Positions 58,483-64,000 of a stretch of DNA of 64,000 nt are shown here, one piece after another. The stretch is from assembly GCA_905216025.1 (NCBI GenBank), contig CAJMSE010000006.1:62001-126000 (forward strand), written 5' to 3'. Within the stretch, counting starts at the first letter, position 1, and each line of letters starts with the position of its first letter. Under the pieces are notes generated by a model, which had not been told where the DNA came from, did not search any database, and saw only the letters and a program-made list of their open reading frames with translations. The DNA is from an uncultured bacterium. Its GTDB lineage: Bacteria > Bacteroidota > Bacteroidia > Bacteroidales > Bacteroidaceae. Both the position numbers and the translations under genes were made by a program.

Positions 58483-59205
58483 TTACAATAAATCTTCCAG
58501 TCTCTCTATTATCCGGTCGGCAGCCGACGTGTCGTCTTCCCCGTCGTCTGTCCATCCCTCGCCGCGCATCCATACCGTGCGGCAGCCGGCCTTCTTGCCG
58601 GGCACGATGTCCTTGCCGTAGCTGTCTCCCACTACGGTCACCTGTCCGGGCTCCATCCCGAGTGCCTCGACGCCGAGGGTGAAGATGCGGTGGTCCGGCT
58701 TGCGCACGCCCACGACGGCCGACTCGACGATGCTGCCGAAGATGCCGCCGAGCCCGAACTCTTCGAGCACGGTGGATATGTTGCCGTAGAAATTGCTGAC
58801 AAGCACCATCGGGCAGCGTTCCTTCAGGCGCAGGAGCACGCTGCGGCTGCGGGCCGTCTCCTCCACTGTCTGCGCGTAGAGCCGCTCCAGCACGGGACCG
58901 TGCCAGCGGGCGCAGTCGAATTCCGGCATGCGCTCGCCGATATATTCCATCTCTATGCGCAGCTTCACGGCCAGCGTCTTGCGGAACGTGTAGTCGGGCT
59001 GTATAATAGGATTACGGCCCAGCTCCCTCTCGGCATACACGTAAGCCTCGCGGAACAGAGCCTCGCCGACGGGCACACCCACATGCCCGTATGCATGCCA
59101 TATCCTCTTACCCCAGTGGCATCCTCCTGTGTCGAGCGTGCCTCCGTAGTCGAAAATATATCCTTCCGGCATATTGTCTTTATTTGTCACTTTAGTAGTT
59201 TCCAT
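58483..59205 (-). CDS. HAD-superfamily phosphatase
   Basis: The 240-residue product has an altered HAD motif I (YIFDYGGTLDTGG: the second Asp of DxD is replaced by Gly, as in YGGTLD-type members), motif II VLVSNFYGN, a VRKPDHRIF Lys and motif IV VTVVGDSYGKDI. Together with inositol-3-phosphate synthase it may remove a phosphate from inositol phosphate or from a phosphoinositol lipid (inference from position). I use METTKV at 59205, which overlaps the end of the ATP-grasp gene by 14 bases and so suggests translational coupling. Confidence 0.8.
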   Translation of the reverse strand: METTKVTNKDNMPEGYIFDYGGTLDTGGCHWGKRIWHAYGHVGVPVGEALFREAYVYAERELGRNPIIQPDYTFRKTLAVKLRIEMEYIGERMPEFDCARWHGPVLERLYAQTVEETARSRSVLLRLKERCPMVLVSNFYGNISTVLEEFGLGGIFGSIVESAVVGVRKPDHRIFTLGVEALGMEPGQVTVVGDSYGKDIVPGKKAGCRTVWMRGEGWTDDGEDDTSAADRIIERLEDLL

Positions 59206-60022
59206 TTCTTTCACGCGCCTCAATGCGCTGTATCGTCATTCCGGCTATTGCCTCCGCAGCCGCGTCGCGGCATCGCGAGAAGCTGGGCCAGTCGTTGAAG
59301 TCTATCATGGTGATGCCGCCGTCACTGCCTACGATGCAGTCGCCGCCGTAGACATCTGTCCCTGAGGCTGCGGCCGCGAGTGCGGCCATATTCCGCAGGC
59401 GGTCCATGCTGTACGCATGGTGCTGCGGCACGCCGTTGCGGCTCTCGTCGCCGAACTTCCACTGACGGTCGTCGCCAGGGTAGCACACATGGAAGAACGG
59501 TGTACCGGCCACGCCGTAGAACTTCAGCAGGTCTCCCGTGACATGGGCCTGGACTATCACGTCGGCCGCGCCGGCCCGTTTCATCCCCGCTGCCACGGCC
59601 TCAGCCTCGTCCCTGCACCCGGCAAAGCGCACGTCGCCCGGCCCTTCGGCCGTGCCGTCGGCCCGCTTCACCCAATATCCATGCCGGCCTTCTGCCGGCG
59701 GAAGCGGCACCCCGGCCTCAGCCATGAGCCTGTTCACGAGCCTGCGGTTGCAGCAGGTCTCCACGCCGCGCGCGCTGTTTATCACCGTGACGCCGCGTTT
59801 CTCTGCTTCTGCGAGCATGGCGGTAGTACGCCGCAGGCGCCCCATCGAGAGGCATGCCACGGCATCGGCGCAACCGTCAAACTCCGTCTCGGCAACGGTC
59901 ATGACATCATATCCATGCCTGCCCAAGGCCACAGCCACGCTATCAAGGATGGCCGCGTCCCTTTCCACCGAGTTAGGCGAGAAGCGCTCGGCCCTCCTTA
60001 TGGCATAAATTCTTTGTCGCAC
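59192..60022 (-). CDS. ATP-grasp family protein, possibly inositol-phosphate kinase-like
   Basis: The product is about 276 residues with ATP-grasp features: NSARGVETCCNRRLVNRLMA, a binding strand GYWVKRADG, VIVQAHVTGDLLKFYGVAG and the metal motif ITMIDFNDWPSF. The FKVYV-like and ID-x-N-x-x-P segments recall RimK-type ligases and inositol-trisphosphate 5/6-kinases. Its place at the head of a run with inositol-3-phosphate synthase makes an inositol-phosphate substrate attractive, though unproven. The start is set to the GTG at 60022, because the promoter box at 60043-60050 puts the transcript start downstream of the ATG at 60064. Confidence 0.65.
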   Translation of the reverse strand: MRQRIYAIRRAERFSPNSVERDAAILDSVAVALGRHGYDVMTVAETEFDGCADAVACLSMGRLRRTTAMLAEAEKRGVTVINSARGVETCCNRRLVNRLMAEAGVPLPPAEGRHGYWVKRADGTAEGPGDVRFAGCRDEAEAVAAGMKRAGAADVIVQAHVTGDLLKFYGVAGTPFFHVCYPGDDRQWKFGDESRNGVPQHHAYSMDRLRNMAALAAAASGTDVYGGDCIVGSDGGITMIDFNDWPSFSRCRDAAAEAIAGMTIQRIEARERNGNY

Positions 60023-60042
60023 GTCGTTTTTCTTCTGCCCGA

Positions 60043-60050
60043 CAAAGGTA
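60043..60050 (-). promoter_or_regulatory. -7 promoter element for the inositol locus
   Basis: On the minus strand TACCTTTG matches TAnnTTTG. It lies 21 bases upstream of the GTG start and decides against the upstream ATG. Confidence 0.6.
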
Positions 60051-60140
60051 TACAATATTTCCAAAGACAGAAAACTTTTTAAGGATTTTTATTTTTCTGC
60101 GGTCTATTATCGGCCTCACGGCGGTGTCTCCTGGTGTTTT

Positions 60141-60275
60141 TCAACGCAAAACCGAGGAGGGCTTAACGCAAATACGCAAAGGTGCAAAGATTTTATCTCT
60201 TGTCGCTTATCCTAAGCTCAATTATCCTTTGCGCCTTTGCGTCTTTGCGTTGAAATCTCCTCGGCTTTGCGTTGA
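60141..60275. repeat. Long inverted repeat built of CGCAAAG units, copy 3
   Basis: TCAACGCAAAACCGAGGAGG, then AACGCAAATACGCAAAGG on the left mirrors CCTTTGCGCCTTTGCGTC and CCTCGGCTTTGCGTTGA on the right. It directly abuts palindrome array B; together they fill the 378-base gap between the ATP-grasp and phosphate permease genes. Confidence 0.85.
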
Positions 60276-60279
60276 AAGT

Positions 60280-60386
60280 GTTACCTGCCGCAGGTGACGG
60301 TGTTACGTGCCGCGCGTCACAGTGTTACCCGTGGCGCGTAACGATGTGACGTGCGGCAGGTGACACCGTTACACGTGGCACGTAAC
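60280..60386. repeat. Array B: five 19-bp near-palindromes at 22-bp period
   Basis: Units start at 60280, 60302, 60324, 60346 and 60368, each 19 bases with 3-base spacers (ggt, agt, gat, acc). Unit 2 (GTTACGTGCCGCGCGTCAC) is identical to unit 1 of array A at 7039. Unit 5 reads GTTACACGTGGCACGTAAC. The design, five units with period 22, is the same in both arrays. It ends 15 bases before the stop of the phosphate permease gene. Confidence 0.92.
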
Positions 60387-60400
60387 GCCGCAGGGAGCAG

Positions 60401-62644
60401 CTACTCGCCGTAGAAGCGCCTTGCCGCACGCAGCTGATGGCGCATTATCCCGAGAAACTCCTGGCTCTCCTGGAGTATGTTCAGGTATACGAGAGATATC
60501 TTCAGGCTCTCTGTGCCGCGCTCGGCAGCCATGCGGTCGTAGTGGCGCTTGCGCACTGCCGAGAGGTTGTCCTTGGCACGGTCGGCCTCCTCGAGCAGCT
60601 CGTCGCACCCGGCAAAGCGGCCTGTGGAGAGCATGGCCTCGGCCCGCGTCATGAGGTCGGTGACGGTGCGGCGCACCGTCTCGAGTTCTTCGGCGCAGTG
60701 GCTGGGCAGCGGGTTGAAGTTGTTGTCAACATGCTCGCGTATCGGCTCGAGCATGCGCTTGAGGCAGTAGATGAACTGGCGGTCGCTGTTTGCCCCGAGG
60801 TGATACCACGTGTTGCGGCTGATGGCCGTCTCGGTGGGTATGCGGCGCATGGCCAGCAGCTCCTTGCGGCGGTAGTTCTTGAGCAGTTCCTGCTCGCCGT
60901 CGAGTGCTCGGCGGCATCCGGAGAGGGTCTTCAGGTTCTCCGTCAGCAGTCCGTCGAGAATCTTGCCGTACTGTTCGAGGGAGAAGCGGCTCACGAAGCT
61001 CTGCGTGCGGGAGACGTGCTTGCTCAGCAGGTCCCACACTATCTCCGGGTCGCGGGCACGCATCATCAGCTGGAACACGTCGCCGCGCGACGACTCTCCG
61101 GCCTTCTTCTCATAGCGCACATGGCTGCGCACTATCACCGCAACCACGGCCACGATGGCCGCAAGCATGATGGGGAAGCCGCCAAAATACATCAGCAGGC
61201 ACACAAGGGCACACGAGGCGAAGGCCACGCCGGCCGTGATGAACCATCCGCCGATGACGGAGAGCACGCCCGTGACGCGGAACACGGCACTCTCGCGGCT
61301 CCATGCCCTGTCGGCAAGACTCGTACCCATGGCGACCATGAACGTCACATAGGTGGTGGAGAGCGGCAGCTTGTAGTTGGTTCCGATGACGATGAGCACC
61401 GAGGCGAGCACGAGGTTCAGCGCCGCGCGCACCATATCGAAGGCTGCGCCGTCTTCGAGCACGGCCTCTTCCTTGCGGAAACGCGAGTCGATCCACGTCA
61501 TGACGCTGCGCGGCATCCAGCGCGTCACGGCATCGCCGGCATCCTGCGAGGCACGCACGAGGCTGCGCGCGGCGCGGCTCGAGCCGAACATCTCGTCGCC
61601 CTCATCCTGCCGCGACAGGTCGACGCTCGTCTTGACGACACCGCGGGCCTTCTTAGACGTTGTCATGGCGACAATCATCACGACGCCGGCCGCAATCAGA
61701 TAGGGCACCGGCATGGCGGCCGACTCCATCAGCGAGCGCATCATGAAGCTGCCGGCATCGCCGCCGCCATTGGCCGAGAAGTCCCTGTATGCGTCGAGAC
61801 CGGCCATCGGCACGCCGATGAAGTTGACAAGGTCGTTGCCAGCAAAGGCCATGGCAAGGGCGAACGTACCCATCAGCACGACCACCCTGAACACGTTTAC
61901 GCGGAGCAGGTGGAGCACCTGCGCCACGGCAACGGAGCACACGAAGGTGGCGAGCAGCAGGCCGGGAGTGTTTGCCGAGACATAGGCTTTCAGACCGGCA
62001 GGCATGAAAGGCGCGCCGGCGAGGCCCTTGAGGAAGATGAAATAGGCAAGCACGGTGAAGGCCGTGCCGCCGAAGAGCGCCACGGTATAGCGCAGGCGGG
62101 CCTTGTAGTTGAAGGTGAACACGATGCGGGTCAGCCACTGCACCACCACACCAGAGAAGAAAGCCAGGGCCACGCTGACGAAGATGGCTATGATGACGCC
62201 GAGCGCCTTGTCGCTGTTCATCAGCATGTCGAGCGACAGGGAGGGGTCGCCCATCATCTTGAGTATTGCCAGGGCGAACGTTCCGCCGAGCAGCTCGAAG
62301 ACGAGGGAGACCGTCGTCGACGTGGGAAGACCGAGGTTATTGAACATGTCGAGCACGATGACATCTGTCACCATCACGGCGAGAAACACGGTCATGACCT
62401 CGTGGAAGGTGTAGTTCTCGGGCCGCATGATGCCGTGGCGCGCCACGTCCATCATGCCGGAACTCATGAACACGCCGACAAGCACGCCCGCCGAGGCCAC
62501 CATCATCACCGTCCTGAAACGGGCGGCACGGGCTCCTATCGCCGAGTTGAGGAAGTTGACAGCGTCGTTGCTCACGCCGACAAACAGGTCGAAGACGGCC
62601 AGCATGAGCAGAAACACTACGATTACAAGATAAATCATTTCCAT
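60401..62644 (-). CDS. PiT-family inorganic phosphate permease
   Basis: The 747-residue product has two PiT half-repeats: FVGVSNDAVNFLNSAIGARA (GxxNDxxN signature) near the start and MAFAGNDLVNFIGVPMAG later, with LGLPTSTTVSLVFELLGGTF and YKLPLSTTYVTFMVAMGTSL. About twelve membrane segments are followed by a soluble helical C-terminus (about 540-747) that resembles a PhoU-like domain. It imports phosphate using a cation gradient. The start at MEMIYLVIV (62644) fits the family; the ORF extends 17 codons further upstream without homology. Promoter -7 box at 62721. Confidence 0.88.
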   Translation of the reverse strand: MEMIYLVIVVFLLMLAVFDLFVGVSNDAVNFLNSAIGARAARFRTVMMVASAGVLVGVFMSSGMMDVARHGIMRPENYTFHEVMTVFLAVMVTDVIVLDMFNNLGLPTSTTVSLVFELLGGTFALAILKMMGDPSLSLDMLMNSDKALGVIIAIFVSVALAFFSGVVVQWLTRIVFTFNYKARLRYTVALFGGTAFTVLAYFIFLKGLAGAPFMPAGLKAYVSANTPGLLLATFVCSVAVAQVLHLLRVNVFRVVVLMGTFALAMAFAGNDLVNFIGVPMAGLDAYRDFSANGGGDAGSFMMRSLMESAAMPVPYLIAAGVVMIVAMTTSKKARGVVKTSVDLSRQDEGDEMFGSSRAARSLVRASQDAGDAVTRWMPRSVMTWIDSRFRKEEAVLEDGAAFDMVRAALNLVLASVLIVIGTNYKLPLSTTYVTFMVAMGTSLADRAWSRESAVFRVTGVLSVIGGWFITAGVAFASCALVCLLMYFGGFPIMLAAIVAVVAVIVRSHVRYEKKAGESSRGDVFQLMMRARDPEIVWDLLSKHVSRTQSFVSRFSLEQYGKILDGLLTENLKTLSGCRRALDGEQELLKNYRRKELLAMRRIPTETAISRNTWYHLGANSDRQFIYCLKRMLEPIREHVDNNFNPLPSHCAEELETVRRTVTDLMTRAEAMLSTGRFAGCDELLEEADRAKDNLSAVRKRHYDRMAAERGTESLKISLVYLNILQESQEFLGIMRHQLRAARRFYGE

Positions 62645-62720
62645 AAATAGTGATATTTGGGTTATATTCTGTCTTATCACCGCCGGCGGCATCACGGCCT
62701 CCGGACGGTGCTTACCGGTG

Positions 62721-62728
62721 CAAAGATA
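62721..62728 (-). promoter_or_regulatory. -7 promoter element for the phosphate permease
   Basis: On the minus strand TATCTTTG matches TAnnTTTG, 77 bases upstream of the ATG. Confidence 0.6.
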
Positions 62729-62868
62729 GGCGTGCGGTGTTACAGCGGGGTTAAGGCGATATTACAATAGGGTTACAGCCGCTGCGGCGGCAGCGGCGGA
62801 CAAGGTAGCCATGACAGCCAAAATAGCTGCCTTAGCTAAGACAGCCACAGCAAAAAAAGCGTTTTTTA

Positions 62869-62900
62869 TTTGTGTATTTGCCCGCTTTGCAGTATCTTTG
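62869..62900 (+). promoter_or_regulatory. Promoter of cysE (-33 TTTG, -7 TATCTTTG)
   Basis: TTTG at 62869-62872 and TATCTTTG at 62893-62900 are 20 bases apart, a strong match to the Bacteroidetes promoter. It rules out the ORF start at 62870 and supports the ATG at 62930. Confidence 0.78.
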
Positions 62901-62929
62901 CAGGCGTGAAAATATTGACACAACGACAG

Positions 62930-63814
62930 ATGAGCAGCACTGATTTCACTCATATACTGACCCGTACCGTAGACGAGCTGTCGGAAGCAAAGTCGCTCGA
63001 AGGGCTGTTCCACCAGCACCGCGACGGCAATCCCCTGCCATCGGGCAAGGCGCTTGAGGAGATTGTAGAGCTGGCACGGGCCATTCTCTTTCCCGGATAT
63101 TTCGGAAAGTCATCTGTCAACACTTGCACCATACGATACCAGATAGGCGTGGACATAGAAAGGCTCCATACCCTGCTGACCGACCAGATAATGGCCGGCC
63201 TGTGCTTCTCGTGCAGCGAGTGCGTATGCGCCACCGACTGCCGCGGGCGGGCATGTTCCATCGCGGCGCAGCTGATAGAGAGGATGCCGGAGATAAGGCG
63301 CACGCTGGCCACCGACGTCGAGGCGGCATACAACGGCGACCCGGCGGCGGAGAGCTACGGGGAGATAATATCGTGCTACCCGGTGATAAAGGCGCTGACC
63401 AACCACCGCATAGCGCACGAGCTGCTGCTGCTCGGCGTGCCGCTGATACCAAGAATAATCGCCGAGATGGCGCACTCGGAGACGGGCATCGACATACACC
63501 CGGGGGCGAGCATAGGGCACCACTTCACCATAGACCACGGCACAGGCGTCGTCGTCGGGGCGACATGCATCATCGGCAACAACGTCAAGCTGTATCAGGG
63601 AGTGACCCTCGGGGCAAAGAGCTTCCCGCTCGACAGCGACGGTAACCCTATAAAGGGAATACCGCGGCATCCGATACTGGAGGACGACGTGATAGTATAC
63701 TCGAACGCGACGGTGCTCGGACGCATCACGATAGGACGCGGCTCGGTGATAGGGGCAAACATCTGGGTGACCGAAGACCTGCCGCCCGAGAGCAGGATAT
63801 ACAAGAAAGGATAG
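62930..63814 (+). CDS. cysE: Serine O-acetyltransferase
   Basis: The 294-residue product ends in a left-handed beta-helix acyltransferase: EMAHSETGIDIHPGASIGHH (hexapeptide repeats with catalytic His), FTIDHGTGVVVGATCIIGNN, GVTLGAKSFP and GSVIGANIWVTEDLPP. The N-terminal helical part carries an unusual Cys cluster, CFSCSECVCATDCRGRAC, at about residues 90-107. It makes O-acetylserine for cysteine synthesis. The start is fixed by the promoter at 62869-62900. The next gene is not cysteine synthase but a methyltransferase, as far as the window shows. Confidence 0.9.
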   Translation: MSSTDFTHILTRTVDELSEAKSLEGLFHQHRDGNPLPSGKALEEIVELARAILFPGYFGKSSVNTCTIRYQIGVDIERLHTLLTDQIMAGLCFSCSECVCATDCRGRACSIAAQLIERMPEIRRTLATDVEAAYNGDPAAESYGEIISCYPVIKALTNHRIAHELLLLGVPLIPRIIAEMAHSETGIDIHPGASIGHHFTIDHGTGVVVGATCIIGNNVKLYQGVTLGAKSFPLDSDGNPIKGIPRHPILEDDVIVYSNATVLGRITIGRGSVIGANIWVTEDLPPESRIYKKG

Positions 63815-63964
63815 GCCACGGAGCAGCGCTAAGGAGAAAAGCAGCACCGCATCACACCTTATTATATATATAGGCATGGCACAGGCACAGGACCGGATAC
63901 ACGCACCGGGACGCCGGCCGGTATACGGAAGAAAGGAACATACAGAATATATAGCAAATCATAA

Positions 63965-64000
63965 ATGGAACAGGAATTTGAGCTTATCGCCAAAACATTC
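63965..64000 (+). CDS. Start of a probable THUMP-domain RNA methyltransferase (cut by window end)
   Basis: The first 12 codons, MEQEFELIAKTF, match the usual start of Bacteroidetes class I THUMP-domain rRNA methyltransferases (RlmL-like). The rest lies outside the window. The 150 bases between cysE and this ATG hold no other ORF. Confidence 0.5.
   Translation, partial: MEQEFELIAKTF

Noticed and set aside
60437..62650. 737-codon plus-strand frame opposite the phosphate permease
   Set aside because: It is antisense to a clear PiT gene. The predicted protein is His- and Gly-rich with no domain and arises from GC-rich third codon positions.
62811..62909. 32-codon plus-strand ORF (MTAKIAALAKTATAKKAF...) upstream of cysE
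   Set aside because: Ala/Lys-rich low complexity running through the cysE promoter; no ribosome site and no sign of conservation that I can judge.

Overview
The window looks like a chromosomal segment of a Bacteroidales bacterium, most likely Prevotella or a close relative. The evidence is: TAnnTTTG -7 promoter elements, surface lipoproteins with acidic residues after the lipobox Cys, paired DUF5686 outer-membrane proteins, a BspA-type leucine-rich surface protein, DUF4738, a men gene order typical of the group, and C-terminal tails ending in NGKKV. Apart from one AT-rich block the DNA is moderately GC-rich. No rRNA, integrase, transposase or CRISPR array is visible. There is one tRNA.

Layout. 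(1) 1-7034 is a plus-strand operon of lipoproteins: the end of an unknown gene, a BACON-MACPF (perforin-fold) protein, an unknown lipoprotein, a BMP-family binding protein, and a periplasmic-binding domain fused to a C13 (legumain-like) protease. It is followed by an array of five 22-bp palindromic units and a terminator. (2) 7.3-17.5 kb holds a secreted multidomain glycoside hydrolase, tRNA-Arg(ACG), the fetAB exporter, a glutamine synthetase family protein, a BspA-like protein with a small ORF behind it, and a nitronate monooxygenase. (3) 17.6-33.1 kb is an AT-rich minus-strand defence-type island: a PLD-SNF2 helicase, an adenine methyltransferase, a 1,121-residue SIR2 protein, two AlbA_2 proteins, RhuM and a DprA-like protein. 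Fragments of one antirepressor-like gene lie between the cargo genes. (4) 33.5-39.9 kb is the menaquinone operon thioesterase-menF-menD-menB-menC-menE, invaded by dispersed repeats. (5) 40-49 kb holds housekeeping genes: a ROK kinase, lysS, gpsA, pgi, a HAD phosphatase, a LacI regulator and a DUF4738 lipoprotein. (6) 48.8-60.0 kb is a minus-strand run that reads as an inositol-lipid and envelope locus: an ATP-grasp protein, a HAD phosphatase, inositol-3-phosphate synthase, two DUF5686 proteins, a GIN-domain protein, a nucleotidyltransferase, a CDP-alcohol phosphatidyltransferase and a hotdog thioesterase. (7) 60.1-64 kb has a second 22-bp palindrome array, a PiT phosphate permease, serine acetyltransferase and the start of an RNA methyltransferase gene.

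The most unusual content is the MACPF/C13 surface operon, the shuffled defence island, the inositol locus headed by an ATP-grasp protein with inositol-kinase-like features, and several families of non-coding repeats, many with a strict 22-bp period. Some repeats have entered coding sequence (menE and the end of the BspA-like gene).
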